A stretch of DNA of 64,000 nt. Source: Bacteroidales bacterium. GTDB taxonomy: Bacteria; Bacteroidota; Bacteroidia; Bacteroidales; F082. The position numbers were made by a program, and so were the translations under genes. Numbering within the stretch: the stretch's first letter is position 1; every line of letters starts with the position of its first letter. Shown here in pieces: positions 1-8,726 of the stretch. The stretch is from positions 124,001 to 188,000 of the forward strand of contig JAEFAE010000001.1 of assembly GCA_016291135.1 (NCBI GenBank), read 5' to 3'. The notes beneath the pieces are model-generated. The model did not search any database, was not told the DNA's origin, and saw only the letters and a list, made by a program, of their open reading frames with translations.

Positions 1-2
1 GG

Positions 3-161
3 GTGCGGCGGCGACTGCCTTCCCAGAAAAAGTTCTCGCTCAAGCAGCTGCTTCCTCGGCTTAAAAACATAGAATCCACCCAAGGAACAGGGAAAACCAT
101 AGGATGCGCCATTGCCATCGTCCTCTTCCTGCTGATTGGCAGTGTAGCCGCCATGTTATAA
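3..161 (+). CDS. C-terminal end of an unidentified membrane protein (partial)
   Basis: The window opens inside a plus-strand reading frame that ends at the TAA at 159-161. The visible 52 residues are a basic stretch rich in Arg and Lys, followed by a hydrophobic segment of about 20 residues (IGCAIAIVLFLLIGSVAAML) that runs to the stop. This looks like a C-terminal transmembrane helix with the basic flank on the cytoplasmic side. It converges on mtnN with only 13 bases between the stops. The family cannot be recognised from so little sequence, and the frame is judged real mainly from its tidy ending and hydrophobic pattern. Confidence 0.45.
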   Translation: MRRRLPSQKKFSLKQLLPRLKNIESTQGTGKTIGCAIAIVLFLLIGSVAAML

Positions 162-174
162 ATGGGGAACCGTT

Positions 175-930
175 TTAAAGCAGCCTCATGAGCTCGCTGA
201 TGATGGCCCGTGAATAGGCGTTGGCCACCTCCACGATGAACTTGTTGAAGTCGATGCGGGCGTTGTGGTCCGCCGTGTCGCTGATGGTACGGATCACCGT
301 GAACGGCACGCCGAACTCCAGGCAGACCTGCGCCACGGCGGCCCCTTCCATCTCGACACACTGAATCCCAGGCAGGAAACCAAGGATCTCCTCCCGTTTC
401 TCATCGCTGTTGATGAACTGGTCGCCCGAAGCGATGTCGCCATAAACCAACTTGGGCGCTAGGTTGAAGTCCTTGACCGCCTGCTCGCCCACCATCTTCT
501 CCACGCCCCGTTCCAGCAAGTTCGTGACCGCCTTACCGGCCAACTCCGTAAGTACCGGATCGCTGTCCACATAGATGCGGTTGAGCAGCGGAAGTTCGAA
601 ACGCGAGATCATGGGACGGGCATCCAAGTCGTGCTGGACCAGCCGTTTGGAGATGACGATATCGCCCACTTTCAAGCCATCCGCCAAGGCACCGGCCGTC
701 CCAATGAAGAACAGATCGGTCACGCCAAACTCCTGGACCATCAACGTAGCGGTGATGGTGGCAGCTACTTTGCCCCACTTGGAGAAAGCCACCACACAGG
801 CGATGCCGTTGATCTTGCCCACGACGAACTCGCGGTTCCCCATGGTGACAACGGTTTTGTTTTGCAAGAGGGCTTTCACCTCGTCAATCTCCTGGGCCAT
901 CGCACCCAAAATGCCAATCGTACGATCCAT
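175..930 (-). CDS. mtnN: 5'-methylthioadenosine/S-adenosylhomocysteine nucleosidase
   Basis: The protein hydrolyses methylthioadenosine and S-adenosylhomocysteine to adenine and the thioribose or ribosylhomocysteine, recycling by-products of SAM-dependent reactions in the cytoplasm. The 251-residue length fits the MTAN family. The N-terminus carries the IGILGAM signature with a nearby Glu (AQE). The VEMEGAA motif holds the Glu that binds the ribose, and the TISDTAD motif holds the catalytic Asp. The ATG at 930 (MDRTIGILG) was chosen because the eight residues upstream in the open frame are not family-like. A TAGTTTTG box at 952-959 lies just upstream on the same strand. The gene diverges from the LOG-family gene at 996. 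Confidence 0.95.
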   Translation of the reverse strand: MDRTIGILGAMAQEIDEVKALLQNKTVVTMGNREFVVGKINGIACVVAFSKWGKVAATITATLMVQEFGVTDLFFIGTAGALADGLKVGDIVISKRLVQHDLDARPMISRFELPLLNRIYVDSDPVLTELAGKAVTNLLERGVEKMVGEQAVKDFNLAPKLVYGDIASGDQFINSDEKREEILGFLPGIQCVEMEGAAVAQVCLEFGVPFTVIRTISDTADHNARIDFNKFIVEVANAYSRAIISELMRLL

Positions 931-951
931 GATATTTCTATTTTGAACATG

Positions 952-959
952 CAAAACTA
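952..959 (-). promoter_or_regulatory. Bacteroidota -7 box (TAGTTTTG) for mtnN
   Basis: TAGTTTTG on the minus strand matches the TAnnTTTG consensus and sits 22 bases before the mtnN ATG. It forms a divergent pair with the plus-strand box at 972-979. Confidence 0.6.
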
Positions 960-971
960 CACGAAAAAACC

Positions 972-979
972 TATCTTTG
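972..979 (+). promoter_or_regulatory. Bacteroidota -7 box (TATCTTTG) for LOG-family gene
   Basis: TATCTTTG is the commonest form of the Bacteroidota sigma-A -7 element in this window. It lies 16 bases before the ATG at 996, implying a very short leader. Confidence 0.7.
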
Positions 980-995
980 CAAAAATTTACCCTTT

Positions 996-1595
996 ATGAA
1001 GAAGATCTGTATCTTTTGTGGCAGCAGCATGGGCTTTGATCCCGTGTATCGCGAGAAGGCCACCGAGCTGGGACATGCCATGGCCGACCGCGATTGCGAG
1101 CTGTTGTATGGTGGAGGCAGTGTAGGATTGATGAAAATCATCGCCGACGTGATGATGGAGCGGAAATGCAAGGTCATCGGCACCATCACCAGCCATCTAA
1201 TGGACATGGAGGTCGGCTACAACGACATCGACGAGCTCATCGTAGTGGATTCGATGGCCGAGCGGAAAAAACTCCTGGAGGATATGGCCGACGGCTTCAT
1301 TGCCATGCCAGGCGGACTGGGCACCATGGACGAGTTCTTCGAAGCCTTTGTGCTGAGCCAGCTACGGGTCTTCGACAAGCCCGTGGCGCTCTATAACGTG
1401 AACGGCTTCTACGACGACATCATCCGGTTCATCGACCATTCCGCCAAGGAAGGTTTCATCCGGAAAGAACATGCCTATAACCTCATCGTCGATGACGACC
1501 CGAAAGCGCTGCTGGAGAAGATGGAGCGGTTTCAGCCGACCGACGTGAAGAAGTGGGTCGTGGAGATTAAGGAACAAGTGCAAAACGGAAAATAA
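996..1595 (+). CDS. LOG family protein (nucleoside 5'-monophosphate phosphoribohydrolase)
   Basis: This 199-residue protein belongs to the LOG/TIGR00730 Rossmann family, which cleaves the N-glycosidic bond of cytokinin-type or other nucleoside monophosphates. The N-terminus has the family pattern ICIFCGSSMG. The diagnostic PGGxGTxxE motif is present near residue 105 as PGGLGTMDEFFE. Many bacterial members are annotated as lysine decarboxylases, which is a historical error. The substrate here is not known; AMP or a modified adenosine monophosphate is the usual guess. It is divergent from mtnN, another adenine-releasing enzyme, which makes a link to purine salvage plausible but unproven. Confidence 0.9.
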   Translation: MKKICIFCGSSMGFDPVYREKATELGHAMADRDCELLYGGGSVGLMKIIADVMMERKCKVIGTITSHLMDMEVGYNDIDELIVVDSMAERKKLLEDMADGFIAMPGGLGTMDEFFEAFVLSQLRVFDKPVALYNVNGFYDDIIRFIDHSAKEGFIRKEHAYNLIVDDDPKALLEKMERFQPTDVKKWVVEIKEQVQNGK

Positions 1596-1642
1596 ATCTT
1601 GAAATCAGAAATCTTGAAATTAGAAATCCAGAAATCTTGAAA
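1593..1642. repeat. Degenerate short direct repeats in intergenic DNA
   Basis: Three imperfect copies of a roughly 16-19 base AT-rich unit (AAATCTTGAAATyAGA and variants) fill most of the 53-base gap between the LOG gene and the deaminase fusion. No promoter box is visible here, so the downstream gene may be read from the 972-979 promoter. Confidence 0.5.
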
Positions 1643-1648
1643 TAAAAA

Positions 1649-2677
1649 ATGATCATCATTGGCATTACGGGGACGCTGGGCGCTGGGAAGGGCACCATCG
1701 TCGATTATCTGGTGAAAGAAAGAGGGTTCGTACATTATTCGGTACGGGCTTTTATCGCCGAGGAGATTGAAAAGAAAGGACAGGAAGTGAATCGCGACAC
1801 GCTGACCGCCATGGGCAACGAGCTACGCGCCAACCATTGTCCGAGTTACATCACCGACCAGCTCTTTGAGCGGGCCAAGGCCAACGGCAAGAACGCCGTC
1901 ATCGAGAGCGTGCGTACCCCGGGCGAGATCGCCTCGCTCCGTCAGAAAGGGGAGTTCTACCTCTTCGCCGTCGATGCCGACCGCAAGATCCGCTACGACC
2001 GCATCTACCTGCGCGGCTCCGAGACCGACCATGTCAGCTTCGAGACCTTCGTCGCCAACGAGGAGCGCGAGATGACCGCCACCGACCCCAACAAGCAGAA
2101 CCTCGGCGAGTGCATCCGGCAGGCCGACTTCGTGTTCATGAACGACGGCTCCATCCCCGAGCTGCACCAGCAGGTGGAAAAGGTGTTGATGCAACTGCAC
2201 GTCCGTCCTTCGTGGGACGACTATTTCCTGAACCTCGCCGACACCGTGAGTGAGCGCGCCACCTGCGACCGTGGCCGTAGCGGCTGTGTCATCGTCAAGG
2301 ACAAGCAGATCCTGGTAACCGGTTATGTGGGATCGCCCAAGGGCCTTCCCCATTGCGACGACGTGGGCCATCTCTTCCGCAAGACCATCCACGAGGACGG
2401 CTCGGTGACCCAGCACTGCGTCCGCACCGTCCACGCCGAACAGAACGCCATCTGCCAGGCGGCCCGCAGGGGCATCGCCCTGGACGGCAGCACCTTGTAT
2501 TGCCGCATGACCCCCTGCCGCACCTGCGCCATGCTCATCATCAACTGCGGCATCGTGCGCGTGGTGTGCGAACGCCGCTATCACGACGGCGCCGAAAGCG
2601 AGGCCATGTTCAAGCAAGTGGGCATCGAGCTCGTCTATAAGTACGACGAGGTGCAGCAATACGAAGGACAGAAGTGA
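1649..2677 (+). CDS. P-loop nucleotide kinase-like / dCMP deaminase fusion protein
   Basis: This 342-residue protein has two domains. Residues 1-180 form a P-loop kinase-like domain with a Walker A motif GTLGAGKGT (8-16) and a mostly helical lid-like region, resembling dephospho-CoA or nucleoside monophosphate kinases. Residues 185-342 are a zinc-dependent deoxycytidylate deaminase domain with the catalytic HAE at 262-264 and the zinc ligands in PCRTC (289-293). The deaminase would make dUMP from dCMP, feeding thymidylate synthesis. A dCMP deaminase behind a P-loop domain is also the layout of the yeast enzyme Dcd1. The function of the kinase half is unknown; it could be regulatory or phosphorylate a nucleotide. 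The deaminase call is secure. Confidence 0.88.
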   Translation: MIIIGITGTLGAGKGTIVDYLVKERGFVHYSVRAFIAEEIEKKGQEVNRDTLTAMGNELRANHCPSYITDQLFERAKANGKNAVIESVRTPGEIASLRQKGEFYLFAVDADRKIRYDRIYLRGSETDHVSFETFVANEEREMTATDPNKQNLGECIRQADFVFMNDGSIPELHQQVEKVLMQLHVRPSWDDYFLNLADTVSERATCDRGRSGCVIVKDKQILVTGYVGSPKGLPHCDDVGHLFRKTIHEDGSVTQHCVRTVHAEQNAICQAARRGIALDGSTLYCRMTPCRTCAMLIINCGIVRVVCERRYHDGAESEAMFKQVGIELVYKYDEVQQYEGQK

Positions 2678-2765
2678 CACGCTTCTAAAAAAGATGGTAA
2701 CTCAGGCCGAGTATTACCCCATCCTTTCTTGCAGGGCTTCGAAGATGCCGTTGCGTATCTTGCGG

Positions 2766-4424
2766 CTACACTTTTTTTCCGACAAAGCGGACGATCACGC
2801 CCAACACCGCCAGGGCGATCAGGAAGGCCACCCACGAAGGCAGTCCCAAAGCCGTCGGTAACACGCCCAACAGCATCGCCACGCCACCCACGGTGAGCGC
2901 GTATGGCATTTGTGTCCTGACATGCTGCAAGTGATTGCAACTCGAGGCCAAGGAACTCATGATGGTAGTGTCGGAGATGGGCGAGCAGTGGTCGCCCATA
3001 ACGGCGCCGGCCATCACCGAGGCCACCACGTTGTAGAACAAGGGCATCGTGGCCTCCATGGTGAGCCCCTGCTCCTGAGAGAGCAGCCACGAGGCAGGAA
3101 GGATCAAGGGATAGAGGATGGCCATGGTACCCCAGGAGGTGCCCGTGGAGAATCCGATCAGGGCTGCCAGCAGGAAGGTCAGCACCGGCACGACGACGGG
3201 CGACAGCGACCATTGCAGCAGCAGCTGTGAGACAAACTCAGCCGTATGCATATCCTTGGTAACCAGAGCGATGGACCAGGCCATGGTCAAGATGAGCACT
3301 GCATTGAACATCGACTTGAAGCCCTCTACCATCTCCTCCATCACCTTGGCGAAGGTGAGGGTGCCGCGCCACAAGGTCATAAAAATGGCCGTGATCATCG
3401 ACAGCAGGGAGGCCCAAAGCAGCGCCTTGTACGAGTTGGCTGCCCCGATGGTAGCGGAGAGCTTGGAGAAGAAACCCGCGCCGGCATCGTGCCACACCGA
3501 AGCATCGTAGCCCGTGACAATCAGTCCAATGACAGTTCCAAAGATCAATACCAACAAAGGGATCAAGGCATCCACGATATGGGCGGGACGGGCCACCTGA
3601 CCCACCTGGTCTGTCTCCATGGACGACCGTTGGCGGGCGAGCCGCTCGGCCTTCAGCATCGGGCCGTAGTCGCGTCCGCTGAGGATGAGCATCAGTACGA
3701 AACCCAGGGTCAGAAACGGATAGAAGCTGTAAGCCAAGGAGTTGAAGAAGACAGAATAGGCCGAGGCCTCCAGTCCGATGACGTTGATGCCGTCCTGGAT
3801 ATAGCTCAGCTCGGCGCCGATCCAGGTGGTCACAAAGGCCACGGCCACCACGGGCGCCGAAGTGGAATCGACGATATAAGCCAGCTTCTCACGCGACACC
3901 TTCAGCTTGTCGGCGATGGGACGCATGGTATTGCCCACCACCAAGGTGTTGGAATAGTCGTCGAAGAAGATGCAGAGGTCCATGAAGAAGGTCATCAGTT
4001 GGCCTGAGCGAGGGCCTCTGGCACGACGCGACAGCCAGTTGACCACCCCCTGCATGCCGCCGTTGGCGGTGATGATGCGCACCATGCCGCCGATGAGCAG
4101 CGTGAAGATGATGATGAGCACATGGTCGGCATCGAAGAGAGAGCCTGCCACGTAGGCGTCGACCACGCGGAGGGCGCCGCCGCCGAGGGCGGCGGCGGGA
4201 CTCGCCCCACCATACAAGGCCATCAGGAAGGTACCCGTCAGGATGCCCACAAACAGCGAGGAGATGACCTCCTTGATCAACAGGGCCATCACGATGGCCA
4301 CCAGCGGCGGCAACACCGACATCCAAAGCGGCATGGGTCCTTGGACGGGGCCCAACACATAGAGCAGCCCCAGCAGCAACGCCACGGCGACCAAGCCGAT
4401 CAACCAACCGATTCTTCGTTTCAT
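2766..4424 (-). CDS. nhaC: Na+/H+ antiporter, NhaC family
   Basis: This 552-residue integral membrane protein has about a dozen hydrophobic helices. Signature stretches include the DDYSNTLVVG region and the GTSWGT and GDHCSPISDT motifs, typical of NhaC-type antiporters that exchange cytoplasmic Na+ for H+. The ATG at 4424 was chosen over a TTG at 4433. A TATCTTTG box at 4442-4449 lies upstream. The C-terminus is odd: the frame stops after GKKV at an A7 run. One base fewer in that run would extend the protein by about 20 plausible residues to a stop at 2714 (see findings). Confidence 0.92.
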   Translation of the reverse strand: MKRRIGWLIGLVAVALLLGLLYVLGPVQGPMPLWMSVLPPLVAIVMALLIKEVISSLFVGILTGTFLMALYGGASPAAALGGGALRVVDAYVAGSLFDADHVLIIIFTLLIGGMVRIITANGGMQGVVNWLSRRARGPRSGQLMTFFMDLCIFFDDYSNTLVVGNTMRPIADKLKVSREKLAYIVDSTSAPVVAVAFVTTWIGAELSYIQDGINVIGLEASAYSVFFNSLAYSFYPFLTLGFVLMLILSGRDYGPMLKAERLARQRSSMETDQVGQVARPAHIVDALIPLLVLIFGTVIGLIVTGYDASVWHDAGAGFFSKLSATIGAANSYKALLWASLLSMITAIFMTLWRGTLTFAKVMEEMVEGFKSMFNAVLILTMAWSIALVTKDMHTAEFVSQLLLQWSLSPVVVPVLTFLLAALIGFSTGTSWGTMAILYPLILPASWLLSQEQGLTMEATMPLFYNVVASVMAGAVMGDHCSPISDTTIMSSLASSCNHLQHVRTQMPYALTVGGVAMLLGVLPTALGLPSWVAFLIALAVLGVIVRFVGKKV

Positions 4425-4441
4425 ATTCACCAAAATCGGGC

Positions 4442-4449
4442 CAAAGATA
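4442..4449 (-). promoter_or_regulatory. -7 box (TATCTTTG) for nhaC
   Basis: TATCTTTG on the minus strand lies 17 bases before the nhaC ATG. Confidence 0.65.
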
Positions 4450-4491
4450 AAGATTTTTCACAAAGAGCGGCCGAGAATCTTTTTAACAATG

Positions 4492-4499
4492 TATCTTTG
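4492..4499 (+). promoter_or_regulatory. -7 box (TATCTTTG) for the 4541 gene
   Basis: TATCTTTG lies 41 bases before the ATG at 4541. It forms a divergent promoter region with the nhaC box. Confidence 0.7.
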
Positions 4500-4540
4500 C
4501 AGCACAAATATATAAACAACCTTCACAACAACCTCCAAAC

Positions 4541-5383
4541 ATGAAAAAAATAGCCCTGTTACTCGCCTGCATCGTGAGCCTCTGTTGTTTTACCCGTTGT
4601 GTGGACAACATGGACGACCTGCTGGCCCAAAAGCCGGAAATCGCCTTCCTCAACGAAGAGGGATACTGCCATGCCGATGGCAACTACTATGTCGGCACCG
4701 AAATCGAATTCAAGGTCCAAGCCATGCCCAACGCCACCAGCGAGAGCCCCTTGGTCGCCTTCAACTTCTCCATCGTCGACCTCAACGGCAACAGCCTGGT
4801 CGATGAGTCGGCTACCGTCACCACCGACACCCTCCTGGTCACCAAGTCGTTCCAATGCCAAAAAGAAGGGACCTACGTGGTCACGGCCACCGTCACCGAC
4901 TCCCTCGGAAAGGTCAACGCCGCCGAGCTGCGCATCACCTTGGTCGACCCCAATGCCGGAGAAATCGGCCGCTATGAAGGCTATGTGAACATCGCCGGAG
5001 ACGTGGTCTTCGACACCCTGTTGCCGCAACAACAGCTCGACCTGGACAGCCTCTTCGCCCGGGTGGTCCTTAGCGAGGGCAGTGCTCCGGACGAGGTAGT
5101 CGCCATCGTGGAGATCGAGGGAGCGCCCTATTCCCTGACATGTCATCAGCAAGACGGCCAACTCATCATGGACGAGATCCACCTGACCCGCGTACTGACA
5201 GACCTGAACAACCTGGAGCTGCATTTCACCATCGACATGGTCGGCACCTTGGATGGCGACCGCTTGCAGATAAGCGGCCCCGTGACAGGAACAGGCGAAT
5301 TGAACCTGTTGCTCCTGCGGGTCCATGCCACGATGTCGGGTCAGATCGACGGAACCCTGGAACGGGTGCAGGAGGAGCAATAA
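4541..5383 (+). CDS. Putative exported lipoprotein with an Ig-like domain
   Basis: This 280-residue protein starts with a signal peptide (MKKIALLLACIVSLCC...) whose Cys-rich end (CCFTRC) could supply a lipidated cysteine, though the lipobox is not canonical. Residues 35-130 look like a PKD/Ig-like beta sandwich, with YVVTATVTDSLG as the typical last strands. The rest is beta-rich with Leu/Asp-rich strands. No family was recognised. The gene is monocistronic: it has its own TATCTTTG promoter and ends before a hairpin that also terminates the opposing tRNA gene. Export to the envelope is a fair inference; function is unknown. Confidence 0.75.
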   Translation: MKKIALLLACIVSLCCFTRCVDNMDDLLAQKPEIAFLNEEGYCHADGNYYVGTEIEFKVQAMPNATSESPLVAFNFSIVDLNGNSLVDESATVTTDTLLVTKSFQCQKEGTYVVTATVTDSLGKVNAAELRITLVDPNAGEIGRYEGYVNIAGDVVFDTLLPQQQLDLDSLFARVVLSEGSAPDEVVAIVEIEGAPYSLTCHQQDGQLIMDEIHLTRVLTDLNNLELHFTIDMVGTLDGDRLQISGPVTGTGELNLLLLRVHATMSGQIDGTLERVQEEQ

Positions 5384-5402
5384 GCGCCAGCCATAAACAA
5401 AA

Positions 5403-5429
5403 AAACAGCACTGCTGAGCAGTGCTGTTT
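5403..5429 (-). terminator. Rho-independent terminator downstream of the initiator tRNA
   Basis: A perfect 12-bp stem (AAACAGCACTGC / GCAGTGCTGTTT) with a 3-base loop is followed on the minus strand by a run of T. It lies just beyond the tRNA 3' end and could also stop plus-strand transcription from the 4541 gene. Confidence 0.8.
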
Positions 5430-5434
5430 GGAAG

Positions 5435-5506
<72 letters not shown>

Positions 5507-5521
5507 TCAAGTTTCAGGCTG

Positions 5522-5529
5522 CAAAGATA
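5522..5529 (-). promoter_or_regulatory. -7 box (TATCTTTG) for tRNA-fMet
   Basis: TATCTTTG on the minus strand ends 16 bases before the first tRNA base, consistent with a short 5' leader. Confidence 0.65.
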
Positions 5530-5577
5530 CACCATAAATTCATACACCGCAAGTATTTTATCGATTTTTTTCAAAAT

Positions 5578-6459
5578 ATGAACCATAAAGCAGGATACGT
5601 CAACATCATCGGACGCCCCAATGTAGGCAAGTCCACCCTGATGAACCAACTCGTCGGGGAGAAGATTTCCATCATCACCTCCAAGGCCCAGACCACCCGG
5701 CACCGCATCCTGGGCATCGTCAACGGCGACGACTTCCAGATCGTGTTTTCCGACACCCCGGGCATCATCAAAGACCCCGCCTACAAGATGCACGAGATCA
5801 TGAACCAGTTCGTCAACGTGGCCTTGATCGACGCCGACCTGATCTTGTTTGTGGTGGACATCACCGACAAGAAGGTGGAGGAAAAGACCGTCGAACGGCT
5901 GAAAGCCACCGACATCCCCGTGTTTGTCCTCATCAACAAGATCGACCTGTCCAACCAAGAAGGTGTGGAACAGGCCGTGCAGTATTGGGAGCAGGCCTTG
6001 CCCAACGCCACCGTGTTTCCCGTGTCGGCCCAACACAACGCCAACGTGCAGCATGTGTTCGAGCAGATCCTGACCAAGCTACCTGAATGCCCGCCCTATT
6101 TCCCCAAGGACGAGCTCACCGACAAGTCGATGCGTTTCTTCATCACGGAGATCATCCGGGAGAAGATCTTGCTCAACTACCAACAGGAGATCCCCTATTC
6201 CGTTCAGGTGGAAGTGGATTCCTACGAGGAGAGCGACCACCGCATCCACATCCGTGCCTCGATCTACGTGGCCCGCGACTCCCAGAAAGCCATCATCATC
6301 GGAAAGGGCGGCAGCGCCATCAAGAAACTCGGCATGCAGGCCCGCGCCGACATCGAAGAGTTCACCGGCAAAAAGATCTTCCTGGAGCTCTACGTCAAAG
6401 TCGACAAGGACTGGCGCGACAACGAACAGGAGCTGAAACGCTTCGGCTACGAGGCCTAA
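5578..6459 (+). CDS. era: GTPase Era
   Basis: Era is a 30S ribosome-assembly GTPase that binds the 3' end of 16S rRNA. The 293-residue length is normal. The G1 motif GRPNVGKS is at residues 12-19, DTPG (G3) near 60, NKID (G4) near 119 and SAQ (G5) near 151. The C-terminal KH RNA-binding domain has its GKGGSAIKKLG loop around residues 240-251. It is followed 82 bases later by der, its double-GTPase relative, which has its own promoter. No clear TAnnTTTG box was found upstream of era. Confidence 0.97.
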   Translation: MNHKAGYVNIIGRPNVGKSTLMNQLVGEKISIITSKAQTTRHRILGIVNGDDFQIVFSDTPGIIKDPAYKMHEIMNQFVNVALIDADLILFVVDITDKKVEEKTVERLKATDIPVFVLINKIDLSNQEGVEQAVQYWEQALPNATVFPVSAQHNANVQHVFEQILTKLPECPPYFPKDELTDKSMRFFITEIIREKILLNYQQEIPYSVQVEVDSYEESDHRIHIRASIYVARDSQKAIIIGKGGSAIKKLGMQARADIEEFTGKKIFLELYVKVDKDWRDNEQELKRFGYEA

Positions 6460-6514
6460 TCGTTCCGAAAGGGAAAGGCTTCAGTGAAATCCATTTAAAA
6501 AAACAAAAAATACG

Positions 6515-6522
6515 TATCTTTG
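6515..6522 (+). promoter_or_regulatory. -7 box (TATCTTTG) for der
   Basis: TATCTTTG lies 19 bases before the der ATG, in an A-rich intergenic stretch after era. Confidence 0.7.
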
Positions 6523-6541
6523 CAGCCAAAAAGAAGAAGCC

Positions 6542-7849
<1,308 letters not shown>

Positions 7850-7897
7850 GAACAATACAACGAACCACCGCTACAAACGACAAAAAGACTACAATAT

Positions 7898-8323
7898 ATG
7901 TATAGATTACTATTAAAGACCATCCCCCTGTGCCTCGTACTGATGCTCAGCGCCTGCAAGCAACAAATCAAGGAAAAGGTAGTGAGCTACTATGAGAACG
8001 ATCAACCCGCAAAAGTCCATCACATCGACCGTCATGACCAAGTGATCTGGGAGGTGGAATACTATGAAGACGGCGCCGTCAAGATGGAAGGCGGCATGAA
8101 GAACGGCAAGCGCGAAGGGGAATGGAAAGCCTATTTCCAGGATGGCAAGGTCCAAAGCGAGGGCATTTTCAGGAACGGGCTGCGCACCGGCAAGGCCACC
8201 GTGTACCATCCCAATGGCAACCTCTATATGGAAGGCTTCTACAAGGAAGGCCACCACTGCGGGAAATGGACCTACTACGACGAGCAGGGCTATGTCGTGA
8301 AAAACGTGGATTACGGCGAGTAA
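7898..8323 (+). CDS. MORN-repeat (YwqK-like) lipoprotein
   Basis: The 141-residue protein has a lipoprotein signal peptide ending in the lipobox LSAC. It is followed by four or five MORN_2-type repeats of about 22 residues with the pattern G-x-x-x-N-G-x-x-x-G-x-W or similar (for example MKNGKREGEW and FYKEGHHCGKW). Such repeats form beta-hairpin ladders and are common in Bacteroidota surface or periplasmic proteins. They are often auto-named YwqK antitoxin, a name that has no support here. No promoter box was seen, so it is probably read through from der. It converges on the S4-domain gene with no gap. Confidence 0.85.
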   Translation: MYRLLLKTIPLCLVLMLSACKQQIKEKVVSYYENDQPAKVHHIDRHDQVIWEVEYYEDGAVKMEGGMKNGKREGEWKAYFQDGKVQSEGIFRNGLRTGKATVYHPNGNLYMEGFYKEGHHCGKWTYYDEQGYVVKNVDYGE

Positions 8324-8713
8324 TCAAAGGTCGTCCTTCATCTTCTCGATCATCCTACGCTCCTTCTTGGTGGGTCGTCCGGCACCCCGGTCGCGATACT
8401 CACCCTTGTAGGCATGCATGAACTCAATGCGTTCGTATTCCTCCGGAGGCGTCAGGTCGTCGTATACCTCGGGCACCTGTTTGGCGGCGACACGGTTCTT
8501 GATGACCGTCTTCACCCGAACCACCTTGTGCAGCTGTTCGATCTGCACCTGAATCACGTCGCCTTCCTTCACCTCACGTGAAGGCTTGACGGTGGTGTCG
8601 TTGATCTTCACCTTACCCCCCTTGATGGCCTCTGCCGAGAGGGCGCGGGTCTTGAACAGGCGGGCCGCCCACAGCCATTTGTCCATACGGACGATGTTTT
8701 CTTCGTTGTTCAT
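8324..8713 (-). CDS. S4-domain RNA-binding protein, Hsp15-like
   Basis: The 129-residue protein has an N-terminal S4 domain (VRMDKWLWAARLFKTRALSAE...) of the kind found in the ribosome-recycling heat-shock protein Hsp15 (HslR), which binds stalled 50S-nascent chain complexes. The tail is Lys/Arg-rich (GRPTKKERRMIEK). The ATG at 8713 was chosen because the 31 upstream residues of the longer frame are not S4-like and overlap pyrC. It is the last gene of a minus-strand run after pyrC, 13 bases downstream of it. Confidence 0.9.
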   Translation of the reverse strand: MNNEENIVRMDKWLWAARLFKTRALSAEAIKGGKVKINDTTVKPSREVKEGDVIQVQIEQLHKVVRVKTVIKNRVAAKQVPEVYDDLTPPEEYERIEFMHAYKGEYRDRGAGRPTKKERRMIEKMKDDL

Positions 8714-8726
8714 CGTTACAATAGGA

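Noticed and set aside
1593-1642. Promoter or operator in the short AT-rich repeat
   Set aside because: The repeats have no TAnnTTTG box or dyad that would mark an operator.
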